Shown in pieces: positions 10,612 through 20,333 of a DNA stretch of 64,000 nt. Within the stretch, counting starts at the first letter, position 1. Each line of letters begins with the position of its first letter. The translations under genes and the position numbers were made by a program. The notes below the pieces were generated by a model. That model did no database searches, was not told where the DNA came from, and saw nothing but the letters and a program-made list of their open reading frames with translations. The stretch is from Candidatus Peregrinibacteria bacterium (lineage in GTDB: Bacteria; Patescibacteriota; Gracilibacteria; Peribacterales; Peribacteraceae): positions 62,001 to 126,000 of the forward strand of contig JACPXZ010000010.1 of NCBI GenBank assembly GCA_016196225.1, written 5' to 3'.

Positions 10612-11583
10612 ATGTTCCTCCTTCACCCATCCATCTTCCTCTGGGATCTCACCATCCTCCTTTTGATTTCGTTTGGTCTGTGCATAGCAATCATTTGTAC
10701 CGTTTGGTGTAAGCAAAATCCGACAAAACATATATTTAAAAAAGGTTGCGTAGGTTTTCTCGGTTTTGCAGGTTTTATAGGTTTCCTCCTCACCGCCTAC
10801 GGCTCTTTTGTCGAGCCCCGACTTATCACCCTCAATGAATACGATGTACATCTGCCTCTGCGTACGCCTCTCAAAATTGCCGTTCTTTCCGATCTCCACG
10901 TTGGCCCGTACAAAGGAAAACTTTTTTTGGAGCGTGTTGTAGAGCGGACGAATGAACTCTTGCCGGATCTGGTGCTGCTCCTTGGCGATTTTATTTTTGA
11001 CCCCGATGTCGATCTCTCCGCATTCTCGCCACTGGGGAACCTCCACCCGTCCATCGGCACCTACGCGGTCCTCGGCAACCATGATCAGGGGCAATACCAA
11101 TCGATCTTTGGCAAACGAATCATTCGTCCGGACCTTGGGGACAATGTCTCCATGGCACTATCCGATCTCGGGATAACAGTCCTTCGCAATGAACATGTGA
11201 CTATTCCGATAGTGGACGAATCCCTTGTCCTTGCCGGGATCGATGATATCTGGACCGCGGAGGCGGATCTCGATTCCGCCTTTGCTGATGTCTCCCCGTA
11301 CACACCACTCATCCTCCTCGTCCATAATCCGAGTATCGTAGATGATCCGCAAAGTCGCGCTGCTCACCTTATCGTTGCTGGTCATACGCATGGCGGACAA
11401 ATTCGACTTCCGTGGATCGGTCCAATCCCCCCCCTGCCGACCACTCTAGGTCCCTCAGTCGACCAAGGGATCTTCCCCATCGATACGGACTCCACTCTTG
11501 CCATCACGCGCGGTATTGGCGAAACAAATGCCCGCGCGCGTCTCTTTGCCCCACCGGAGATTATGTTATTGCATGTACGGTAG
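10612..11583 (+). CDS. Membrane-anchored metallophosphoesterase
   Basis: TM segments then SDLHVG, GDFIFD, GNHD, GHTHGGQIRLP. Confidence 0.88.
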   Translation: MFLLHPSIFLWDLTILLLISFGLCIAIICTVWCKQNPTKHIFKKGCVGFLGFAGFIGFLLTAYGSFVEPRLITLNEYDVHLPLRTPLKIAVLSDLHVGPYKGKLFLERVVERTNELLPDLVLLLGDFIFDPDVDLSAFSPLGNLHPSIGTYAVLGNHDQGQYQSIFGKRIIRPDLGDNVSMALSDLGITVLRNEHVTIPIVDESLVLAGIDDIWTAEADLDSAFADVSPYTPLILLVHNPSIVDDPQSRAAHLIVAGHTHGGQIRLPWIGPIPPLPTTLGPSVDQGIFPIDTDSTLAITRGIGETNARARLFAPPEIMLLHVR

Positions 11584-11632
11584 TCTTCATTGTCTGCACC
11601 AAAAAAGGCAGAAAAGTGCAGTGTTTTTTCTG

Positions 11633-12109
11633 CTACGGAAGCACACTCAAAATATAATTCTTCACATTCGCATATATCTCCTCCGCAGATAATGCCTCAA
11701 TATCCGTTCGGGTAAACCACTTGAGCTCCGCCCCCTCCTCTTCTGCAAGGTTCAACATCTGATCCTCATTGAGGGGACGCGCCATATACACAAAATCCAT
11801 ATGCTGATGCTCGAGCTCCTGACGCTCTGGACACGCAGGGATATCCTCAAGGAGAAAAGCAAAAGGCTTTTTGAGAATGCGTCCTTCGTCTTCTCCACCG
11901 GAGAAAATATTCTCCTGCGCATCTCCGATAATATCGATATCCAACCCTGTTTCTTCCTTGCACTCTCTCCGGGCACAGTCCTCCGGTGTTTCATCGGGAT
12001 CGACGTGTCCCCCGGGCGGCATCCACCGCTGCAACCGTTTATGCCACAAAAGGAGCGTCCTTCCTTTGGAATCGACTACAAATGCCGTCGCTGTAAAATG
12101 CCGTCTCAT
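11633..12109 (-). CDS. NUDIX hydrolase
   Basis: Nudix box GGHVDPDETPEDCARRECKEETGLDI. Confidence 0.9.
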   Translation of the reverse strand: MRRHFTATAFVVDSKGRTLLLWHKRLQRWMPPGGHVDPDETPEDCARRECKEETGLDIDIIGDAQENIFSGGEDEGRILKKPFAFLLEDIPACPERQELEHQHMDFVYMARPLNEDQMLNLAEEEGAELKWFTRTDIEALSAEEIYANVKNYILSVLP

Positions 12110-12245
12110 TTGTGATTATTGTACATTCTCTTTTCTCTCACTGAATACGTCCGAACCGGCAGGGCCCGCGAGACCCGCCGGTGGAGGACTCCATATAGGG
12201 AAAAGGGAGCCCGTGAGGGAAAAACCGTAGGTTTTTCCGCTCACG

Positions 12246-14189
12246 CTACTTCACCCTCCACACACTCTTCACATCCGGCAAGTCCAGAAAAGCGTCATAG
12301 AGATTGCTGAAATCTTCGAATGAATCCACTTTCACCCACAGGTGATGAATACCTTCACCCGAAGCCGTGGAATATGCTGTTAACTTGGTCAAATTCATCC
12401 CGCGATCGGCAATCACGCGGGTAATATCATGAACCATCCCCGGACGATCCACTGCATGAAGTTCCAATTGCACTACCGATTCTTCTTTTTGGAGTCGACG
12501 CACATTCGGCAAGATACCAAACCAGCAAAGCAATCGTATAAAGAACGTCGGGGGTGAAAAAATCAAATTCTGATAGGCGGACACCACCTCCTCAATGGGC
12601 AAAAAACCTGCCCCGAGATCTTTGAGAAGTTTATGTATGGTCTCCCGCCCGCATGCCATCGCCACCCGCTGATAGAGATGTGACACACCGAGAAGAACAT
12701 TCACAGGTAAAAGATGCTTGCGACATTCATTCTCCAGCATCATCCGCCCCTGACGAACCAATGTGTCTTCCGGAAGTAACGATGCTTTTTTTTGAAGAGC
12801 CGCCCGCGCCTCACTCGTTTTTGCATGACGATGCCACAGGATGTTTTTTTCTCCTTGGTCGGCAGGGCCTTCCTGCAAGATCAACTCCACCGTATCTCCA
12901 TCCGAAAGAACATGCGTGGCCTCGTACTCCATCCCCTCAATACGCAGAGCGATAACGCGCGGCAAAAAATCCGGACTGATGGCAAATGCCAGATCAATAC
13001 CGGTCGCCCCTTGCGGAAGAGACAAAATATCCCCCGCTGGGGTAAAAACGGATATGCGATCCTTAAGGACTCCCTCTTTCAGTTCATGGAGATACTCCTC
13101 CGGTTCGTAATACCGCTTATGGAGAACTCGAAGAGCAGAGTACAAATCATTTTTTTTATCGTTCACCCATGACGAAAACGACCGGATGGTCGCATAATCC
13201 CGCATTGTTATCGTTTGGATGCGCGCGCGCACCTGATGATTGTGATCAAGAAATACCGTCGTATGGAGAGCGCGATATCCATTCGGGAGCGGTTGACTGA
13301 CAAAGTCTCTCAGTGCACCGATACGGATGGGAAAGTTTTGATGTATATCTCCGAGGATCCGATAGCAATCAGCAATGCTTGCTCCTTCATCCTTCAGAAC
13401 AACGGAAATACTGTCCAATAAGGAAGTGTCCGAGAGGAGATCCGGATCTCTATTGCACTTCACAAATAATTCATAGTCCGTCATATGAGTGATCTTCACA
13501 TCCACCGAGAGGGATGCGACATCGGCGATTTTTTTGACGCAGGCCGCTCGCGCGGGCGCAAGGAGATCGCGCTCCGTACGCACCGCCTTGGACCATTGAT
13601 CCGCGATCGCACCAAAGGCGATGGGGAAACACCGTTCCTCAAAAATACGCTTCATCCACCAAAGCCCCGTCATTCGAGCAAAGGGAACGTAGATATCCAA
13701 TGTTTCGTGTGCGATGCGTTGTTGTTTATCGGGACGTAACGCCTCAATCGTCTCCACATTGTGCAATCGATCTGCGAGTTTGATAAAGATCACCCGGAGA
13801 TCGTCGCTGGCTGCGAGAAGCATTTTGCGTAACGATTGGATTTGGCGCTCCGATCGCCGCCCCGCATATCGCAATTTGGTCAATTTGGTTACGGCATCAA
13901 CAAGTTTTGCGATCTCCGGCCCAAACTCCTCCTCCACAGTCATCAGACTTTCCGCACCATCCTCAACGACATCATGGAGCAGGCCTGCAATGAGCGTATC
14001 GGATCCGCACGAAAGACGTGCAAGAGATAGTGCCGTCCGAATGGGATGGATGACAAACGCCTCTCCTGATTCGCGCTTTTGGCCAGCATGCCACTCGGTC
14101 ACTTTTTCGAGTGCCCGACGAACCCCCTCCTGTTCATCGGGAGGGAGATAGAGAACAGCATCCAATAGCTCCTCTGCAGCGTGTTGCAT
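12246..14189 (-). CDS. RelA/SpoT-family (p)ppGpp synthetase/hydrolase
   Basis: HD domain (LLHDVVEDG, LADRLHN), synthetase motif NGYRALHTTVF, TGS and C-terminal ACT regions. Confidence 0.9.
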   Translation of the reverse strand: MQHAAEELLDAVLYLPPDEQEGVRRALEKVTEWHAGQKRESGEAFVIHPIRTALSLARLSCGSDTLIAGLLHDVVEDGAESLMTVEEEFGPEIAKLVDAVTKLTKLRYAGRRSERQIQSLRKMLLAASDDLRVIFIKLADRLHNVETIEALRPDKQQRIAHETLDIYVPFARMTGLWWMKRIFEERCFPIAFGAIADQWSKAVRTERDLLAPARAACVKKIADVASLSVDVKITHMTDYELFVKCNRDPDLLSDTSLLDSISVVLKDEGASIADCYRILGDIHQNFPIRIGALRDFVSQPLPNGYRALHTTVFLDHNHQVRARIQTITMRDYATIRSFSSWVNDKKNDLYSALRVLHKRYYEPEEYLHELKEGVLKDRISVFTPAGDILSLPQGATGIDLAFAISPDFLPRVIALRIEGMEYEATHVLSDGDTVELILQEGPADQGEKNILWHRHAKTSEARAALQKKASLLPEDTLVRQGRMMLENECRKHLLPVNVLLGVSHLYQRVAMACGRETIHKLLKDLGAGFLPIEEVVSAYQNLIFSPPTFFIRLLCWFGILPNVRRLQKEESVVQLELHAVDRPGMVHDITRVIADRGMNLTKLTAYSTASGEGIHHLWVKVDSFEDFSNLYDAFLDLPDVKSVWRVK

Positions 14190-14244
14190 ACAAAAACCTA
14201 TGATACGGCTTTAAAAAGCCAAAAACCAGTTTATTCTGCGCATT

Positions 14245-14346
14245 CTATCTCGGTCCGGTCATCGCCTGGATCACCACGGTCCCGTATCCCACTGCGCTAA
14301 TAATAGCGACCACCGCAAGTGCCTCGATATAGGAAAACTTTTGCAT
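14245..14346 (-). CDS. 33-aa hydrophobic peptide MQKFSYIEALAVVAIISAVGYGTVVIQAMTGPR (pilin-leader-like)
   Basis: Hand-read ATG..TAG ORF between rel and ileS; F-x-x-I-E then hydrophobic stretch resembles a type IV pilin N-terminus; no clear SD. Confidence 0.35.
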   Translation of the reverse strand: MQKFSYIEALAVVAIISAVGYGTVVIQAMTGPR

Positions 14347-14435
14347 AGAAGGAATCGAAAAGATACCGATACTTTGATTTATGGTAGCAAAACCATACAT
14401 CCACGGCAATATCCCGCTATACTCCTGCCAACACC

Positions 14436-17400
14436 ATGTTCGATCCCGTCAACCCAAATCAGCGGCTCCCGGAGTTAGAAGAAGGGATCCTCCAATATTG
14501 GCGCGAAGAAGACATTTTTAAACGAAGCGTGCATCAACGACGAGCGGCATTTGATGATCCCCTTATGGGACGCGCAGGCAGAGAAGGGTCGACCTTTACC
14601 TTCTACGACGGCCCCCCCTTTGCTACCGGCCTCCCTCATTACGGACATCTCCTTGCCGGGACCATTAAGGATGTCATCCCCCGATATCACACCATGCGTG
14701 GCAAATATATCGAACGCCGATTTGGGTGGGATTGCCACGGACTCCCGATCGAAAATCTTATCGAAAAAGAACATAACATTCAGAATAAGCGCGCCATCGA
14801 AGAGATGGGCATTGATACATTTAATGCGCTCTGCCGTAGCGCAGTCCTCCGGTATACCAAAGATTGGCGGACGGTGGTGGAACGCATGGGACGGTGGGTG
14901 GATATGGACTTCGATTATCGGACGATGGATCCCGATTATATGGAAAGTATGTGGTGGGCATTCGCAAAACTCTGGGACAAAAAATTGATTTACGAAGGCC
15001 ACAAACCCATGCATATTTGCCCGAGGTGTGTGACACCTTTGAGTAACTTTGAGGTAACACAAGGATATAAGGACATCACGGATCAATCTGTAACCGTAAA
15101 ATTCGCCCTCACCGATAAATCAGATACCTATCTCCTCGCATGGACAACGACACCGTGGACATTACCAGGGAATCTATTCTTAGCCGTGGGACAAGACATT
15201 GAATACGTGCAATTCCAGATTCATGGAGATGACGCGACCTACATTGCTTCAGCATCCTTCGTAGAACATCTCAAACAGGAGACTCGCAATATCAAACGTA
15301 TCAAAACAGACTCTCTCCTTCGTCTCACCTACCACCCTCTCTTCCCCTATTTTGCCGATGAATACAAAAACGCCTTCCGGGTTGTTGCAGGAGACTTTGT
15401 CACCACCGATGAAGGGACCGGCATTGTTCATATTGCTCCCGGTTTTGGAGAAGATGATTTTGAAATATGGGAAAAAGAAACGACTGCCCCTCTCCCTAAC
15501 CCTCCCCCGCGGGGGGAGGGAACAATGCTCCTCCAACATGTCACCATGGAGGGAAAATTCACGGATCAAGTAAAGGACTTTGCCGGTTTGGATGTGAAAC
15601 CAAAGAATGATCCATCCAAAACCGATAAAAAGATTGCGGGGTGGTTAGAAAAAAATGGAAAACTCTTTGCACAAGAATCCTACCGTCATAGTTATCCTCA
15701 TTGCTGGCGCTGCGACTCCCCCCTCCTTAATTACGCCACGAGTTCATGGTTTGTCAGCGTCGAAAAAATAAAAGACAAGATGCTTCTCAATAATGAAAAA
15801 ACTTCGTGGGTCCCCTCCCATATCCGCGACGGACGCTTTGGCAAGTGGCTGGAGAACGCGCGGGATTGGGCCATCAGTCGCAACCGTTATTGGGGAACGC
15901 CGATCCCCATCTGGAAACAAAAAGAAACTATCGAAGTGATCGGCAGTCGGGATGATCTTATGCAGCACTGCAAGATGCGCTTCACGAAAGTAACTGCAGT
16001 ACGACATGGGGAGAGCAAAGGGAATATCATCCCCATTTATCAGGGACAAGTCCCCGGGACAGATCTCACGGATCGGGGCAAAGAACAGGCAAAAGCAGCG
16101 GGAATCTTCCTCAAAAATCAGAATGTGGCACGCATTTTTTGTTCCCCACTTGCCCGCACTCAGCAAACGGCCCGCATCATCGCAAAAATCACGGGTGCCG
16201 AGATCGTTGTTGATGAACGCCTGCGCGAAGTCTTCTTTGGAGACTACGAAGGAAAAACCATTGATTTTAGCGATTTAAAAATCGTGAAAGAGCGCCGCGC
16301 GAAAAAACTTGAAGACCGGCGTCCCGAAAGTGTTTACCATTTTGCAGGAATGGAATCGTGGGCAGAGGTACAAAAACGTGTTGAAGAGTTCCTCCAAGAA
16401 ATTCTCCCCCACCATCGCAGTAATCATATCGTCATCGTCACCCATGCGGATCCGATCCAAAGTACCCGCCACTTCTTTACCCATGAAGATCCCATCAAGC
16501 TCTCCCATCAACCCTATCCGACCTATGCCACGCCAGAAACTTTCTATTGGGATCACCATGCCGAAGCCCAAATGGATCTCCATAACGATCGTGTCGATGA
16601 CGTCCTCTGGCAGGGATCCCATGATCCCTCATCCGTTGATCTCACCATTGTCCGCCACGGTGAAACCGACTGGAACAAAGAAGAGCGGTCGCAAGGATGG
16701 ACCGATACCCCTCTCAATGCCACCGGAAAAAGGCAGGTGCTTGCATGCGCGAAGAAGCTCAAAAAAAAGAAGTTCGATTTCATCCTCTCCTCCGATCTCA
16801 CGCGCGCGATCCAAACCGCAGAGATCCTTGCCAAAGAACTGAATGTCCCGCATATCGGCTCATGGGAAATGGTACGGGAACGTAATACGGGTGACTGGAA
16901 TGGGAAAAAAGTGGATCAAATCCTCAAAGAACACCCCGGGATTTCGGAGGCGGTTCGTTCTACAACACTGCACCCGGAAACTCCCCCAAATGGCGAATCT
17001 CTTTCGCAACTTTTTGCACGTGCCCTCCACGCCTGTGAGCGCATTCTCAAAGAATTCCCCGGTAAACGCGTGCTCCTTGTCTCCCATAGCGGCATGACGC
17101 GGACGTTGCAGGCCATTATTGAAAATCTCACCTACCGCGAGGCCGCAACTTTCGAACCCAAAAACGGCGAAGCAATATTCCTTACCCTCAACCCATTCTT
17201 CAGGCGCATTCCCGAGATCCTCGACTGCTGGTTCGAAAGCGGATCGATGCCCTACGCCCAGCAACATTTTCCTTTTGAGATGAAGCATACGACAACCATT
17301 CCCAATGGCTTCCCTGCGGATTTTATCGCCGAGGGGGTAGATCAAACCCGTACTTGGTTTTATACCCTCATGATCCTCTCTACCGCACTCTTCAATGAGA

Positions 17401-18755
17401 CCCCGTTCAAAAACGTAGTGGTGAACGGGATCGTCCTTGCAGAGGATGGGAAAAAAATGAGTAAACGACTTAAAAACTATCCGGACCCGATGGAAGTCGT
17501 ATCGCGTCATGGCGCTGATGCGGTTCGTTTTGCACTCATGCGTTCACCGGCCGTACGCGCAGAAGATCTCCGCTTCTCCGAACATCTCGTTGAAGAAACA
17601 GTCCGCTCCGTCCTCCTCCCGCTTTGGAATGCGTATAGCTTTTTTGTGACGTATGCAAATGCATGTCATTTTGAACCTGCAGAGATGCGCCATGCCTCCT
17701 CTCATCCTCTGGATCAATGGATCCATGCCGAGATCCAATCCCTCGTTAACCGCATGACGAAAGAATTAGACGGATATGATCTCTCCGCGACATGTTCGGA
17801 GCTCTTCGAAACGATCGATGCGCTCACCAACTGGTACATCCGCCTGTCCCGGAGACGCTTTGCCGGGAAGGATACTCCGGAAGAACGTCTCGCGGCTCTC
17901 CAAACACTCTACGACACTCTCCTCACCTTCTCTCAACTCCTTGCGCCATTGTGCCCTTTCATCACCGAAGCGATCTACCTCAATCTCGTGCCCGAAGACC
18001 ATGGATCGGTCCACCTTACCGACTGGCCGAGCTCTCGCGAGCTCACTCCGCACCAACATGCATTGATCCAAAAAAATCGGCTGATGCGCATCATCGTATC
18101 GCTCGGCAACACCGTTCGTGCGGCTGCCAATGTAAAACTTCGCCAACCTCTTCAAAAAGCCATCATCGCCGTCCCCCCATCCGACATTCTGCTCAGCGAG
18201 CAAGACAGAGCACTCCTCCTTGCCGAACTCAATGTCAAAGAGCTCGCATTCACCGATACTCCTCACCAACTTGCGGACGTCATCATGCAGGTTGATGCGC
18301 GGAAAGTCGGACCTCGCCTCGGCCCCCGCGTTCAGGACATCATCGCCGCCGGAAAACGCGGTGAATTCTCTATTGCAAAGGACGGGTCAATCCGGATCCT
18401 CGATGAGGTTCTTACTCCCGCCGAAGCCTCGATCAGCTACCGAGGCAAAGAAGGTCGAAACATTGCTGCTCATCACGGTATCGTCGTCTGTATCGATACC
18501 TTTATCTCGCAACAACTCAATAATGAAGGTCTGATACGAGATCTCATCCGGCTCATCCAGCGTCTCCGCAAAGAAGCAGGACTATCGCTCGCCGACCACA
18601 TCACGCTTTCTACTAAAGGGGCAGAGGACATCCTCAAAGAATTTATCGACCTCATCCTACGCGAAACGAATGCAACATTGGGAAAAAATAACGGAACGAT
18701 ATATACCGAAACCATCGGAGATCATACAGTGGTAATCCAATTTACCAAGACATAG
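14436..18755 (+). CDS. ileS: Isoleucyl-tRNA synthetase (eukaryote/archaea-like type) with two inserted histidine-phosphatase domains
   Basis: PPFATGLPHYGHLLAGTIKD (HIGH-type), KMSKRLKNYPDP, WGTPIPIW, DCWFESGSMPYAQ; two RHGE domains at residues about 523 and 740 lie between WGTPIPIW and DCWFESG in one 1439-aa ORF. Confidence 0.95.
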   Translation: MFDPVNPNQRLPELEEGILQYWREEDIFKRSVHQRRAAFDDPLMGRAGREGSTFTFYDGPPFATGLPHYGHLLAGTIKDVIPRYHTMRGKYIERRFGWDCHGLPIENLIEKEHNIQNKRAIEEMGIDTFNALCRSAVLRYTKDWRTVVERMGRWVDMDFDYRTMDPDYMESMWWAFAKLWDKKLIYEGHKPMHICPRCVTPLSNFEVTQGYKDITDQSVTVKFALTDKSDTYLLAWTTTPWTLPGNLFLAVGQDIEYVQFQIHGDDATYIASASFVEHLKQETRNIKRIKTDSLLRLTYHPLFPYFADEYKNAFRVVAGDFVTTDEGTGIVHIAPGFGEDDFEIWEKETTAPLPNPPPRGEGTMLLQHVTMEGKFTDQVKDFAGLDVKPKNDPSKTDKKIAGWLEKNGKLFAQESYRHSYPHCWRCDSPLLNYATSSWFVSVEKIKDKMLLNNEKTSWVPSHIRDGRFGKWLENARDWAISRNRYWGTPIPIWKQKETIEVIGSRDDLMQHCKMRFTKVTAVRHGESKGNIIPIYQGQVPGTDLTDRGKEQAKAAGIFLKNQNVARIFCSPLARTQQTARIIAKITGAEIVVDERLREVFFGDYEGKTIDFSDLKIVKERRAKKLEDRRPESVYHFAGMESWAEVQKRVEEFLQEILPHHRSNHIVIVTHADPIQSTRHFFTHEDPIKLSHQPYPTYATPETFYWDHHAEAQMDLHNDRVDDVLWQGSHDPSSVDLTIVRHGETDWNKEERSQGWTDTPLNATGKRQVLACAKKLKKKKFDFILSSDLTRAIQTAEILAKELNVPHIGSWEMVRERNTGDWNGKKVDQILKEHPGISEAVRSTTLHPETPPNGESLSQLFARALHACERILKEFPGKRVLLVSHSGMTRTLQAIIENLTYREAATFEPKNGEAIFLTLNPFFRRIPEILDCWFESGSMPYAQQHFPFEMKHTTTIPNGFPADFIAEGVDQTRTWFYTLMILSTALFNETPFKNVVVNGIVLAEDGKKMSKRLKNYPDPMEVVSRHGADAVRFALMRSPAVRAEDLRFSEHLVEETVRSVLLPLWNAYSFFVTYANACHFEPAEMRHASSHPLDQWIHAEIQSLVNRMTKELDGYDLSATCSELFETIDALTNWYIRLSRRRFAGKDTPEERLAALQTLYDTLLTFSQLLAPLCPFITEAIYLNLVPEDHGSVHLTDWPSSRELTPHQHALIQKNRLMRIIVSLGNTVRAAANVKLRQPLQKAIIAVPPSDILLSEQDRALLLAELNVKELAFTDTPHQLADVIMQVDARKVGPRLGPRVQDIIAAGKRGEFSIAKDGSIRILDEVLTPAEASISYRGKEGRNIAAHHGIVVCIDTFISQQLNNEGLIRDLIRLIQRLRKEAGLSLADHITLSTKGAEDILKEFIDLILRETNATLGKNNGTIYTETIGDHTVVIQFTKT
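15487..15523. repeat. Family P palindromic element inside ileS
   Basis: cccctctccctaaccctcccccgcggggggagggaac, encoding PLPNPPPRGEG; nearly identical to 59164..59199. Confidence 0.85.
15987..17190 (+). other. Tandem histidine-phosphatase (PGM-like) domain insertion in IleRS
   Basis: Domain 1: AVRHGESKGN...CSPLARTQQTA...VTHAD; domain 2: IVRHGETDWN...SSDLTRAIQTA...VSHSG. Confidence 0.92.
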
Positions 18756-18758
18756 ACT

Positions 18759-19154
18759 ATGCGTATGGAACATGAACACCGTCAATCTCTCCGTCTTCTC
18801 ACCAAAACCATCCTCAACGTTCTCCTTGTTTGGGGTCTCGCCAATGTTATCCCCATGTACTTTGTCATTACCGGCAGCTGGGTTGCGTACATCGTGATTG
18901 GAGCACTGATCACGCTCCTTAACTTCTTCGTCCGCCCCATCCTCTACGTAATCTCCCTTCCCTTTAAACTATTTGCCACGATCCTCGCTCTCATCATCGT
19001 CAACGGACTTTTTGTGCAACTCCTCTACGAAGCAAGCTTGTTCCTCGATCAAAGCCTCGTCACCCTCGATATCCAAGGGGGACTCATGGGATGGAGTATC
19101 GTCGCCATTGCCTTTGGACTCTCCAACTGGTTGATGAAAATAGCGTTAAAATAG
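18759..19154 (+). CDS. Phage-holin-4/YvlD-like small membrane protein
   Basis: Four TM-like segments, ALITLLNFFVRPILYVISLPF motif. Confidence 0.7.
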   Translation: MRMEHEHRQSLRLLTKTILNVLLVWGLANVIPMYFVITGSWVAYIVIGALITLLNFFVRPILYVISLPFKLFATILALIIVNGLFVQLLYEASLFLDQSLVTLDIQGGLMGWSIVAIAFGLSNWLMKIALK

Positions 19155-19230
19155 CTATTTAAACCCATCGGAGGTTCTTCCAAAAACGACCAAGAAATGG
19201 TAATATATCTGTACATACCAATATTCATTT

Positions 19231-19650
19231 ATGGTCGACTATCGCACAGTTCCTCTCACGATATTGATCGTCGCCGGGCTCGCTTTTGGCCTCCAGAATG
19301 TCATTCATGCGGCCACCGGTGTCGATCCCAATCATGCGGCAGGATTTCGACCCAGTGGTCCGTCGCTTCGTAATGACTTACAACGCGGTCGTATCTCTCC
19401 GGAACTCCAACCGGACGTCGACGGGCGTGCAAGTGTTCGCATCGAAAATATCCGCGCCATTCAACGGTTAAACATGGAATCCATGCGGCCGTCTGCGGAA
19501 CCGGAATACAACTACGATATCTATGCTCTTACCCGCCGCTGCTACGAAGCGGGAGTAAGCGGTGCCCGCCTCGCCCAATGTCTTGGCGAAGCACGAAAAG
19601 GGAAAATGTACCCCCTCGAAGGAGGGTTGGGGCATGACGTACTTCCCTAA
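19231..19650 (+). CDS. Hypothetical exported protein
   Basis: N-terminal signal-like segment; no family recognised. Confidence 0.55.
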   Translation: MVDYRTVPLTILIVAGLAFGLQNVIHAATGVDPNHAAGFRPSGPSLRNDLQRGRISPELQPDVDGRASVRIENIRAIQRLNMESMRPSAEPEYNYDIYALTRRCYEAGVSGARLAQCLGEARKGKMYPLEGGLGHDVLP

Positions 19651-19828
19651 TCATTCTCCGCCAGCGATCTCACCCACGAACTCAACATAGTACGTTTTGC
19701 GCGGCAAACTTGATAAACGTTCTGAACGAGAAACGTGATATCATATATGCGCTCACTTTATGAGCTACGGACGGGCAGGACGAGGGAGTAACTGTGGTAT
19801 CCTAAGGTTCTTGTTCATTTACATCTTC

Positions 19829-20239
19829 GGGGATGACAGGTTTCGACAGTGTGACTACTAAGTCGTTGTATCTTCTGTTCGGGTTGGCAACGGTTCCCGT
19901 TACCCACATGTTGCAAACCATAGATGCCAAAAACTTTGACATCAAGGCAGGTGTCGCAGCCGCATTCAACTCTGCGTTTGCAAAGTTGAGTCCTGTGGCA
20001 GTTGCCGCTTAGTCCGCACTTTACTGCGGACACGTCTCACTCACGATCCTCGCTGATGGGATGAGGCGTTGATAGCGAGGTGAGGATCTGCATGACGCGA
20101 CAGATTCTGACACTTTAGCGTCAACCCTCTCTGCCGTTCTTGGTCCGCTCCTTATGGCAGAGCGACTCGAAGCGGACATAACAGTACGAGGACACCTCTT
20201 ACACATTGGACCCGGGTTCAATTCCCGGCATCTCCACCA
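19829..20239 (+). ncRNA. ssrA: tmRNA (ssrA), one-piece, CCA encoded
   Basis: 5' ggggatgacaggtttcgacag and 3' gacccgggttcaattcccggcatctccacca pair as tRNA-like domain; tag ORF 19926..20012 ending AVAA*; H5 hairpin gtccgca...tgcggac after the stop. Confidence 0.95.
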
Positions 20240-20333
20240 CACTTCGCTCGCTGCGGCGAGCTACGCGTGGCAAGCCACAATTTTTTTAAACAAAGCGGTT
20301 CTCCATTAGATTGTAACTCATCTAACATAAAAA

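Noticed and set aside
15960-17215. IleRS insertion as assembly chimera
   Set aside because: Frame is open across both junctions, flanks are correct IleRS sequence on both sides, and both phosphatase domains are complete; cannot be fully excluded without reads.
20021-20242. 73-aa minus-strand ORF
   Set aside because: Antisense to the tmRNA 3' half.
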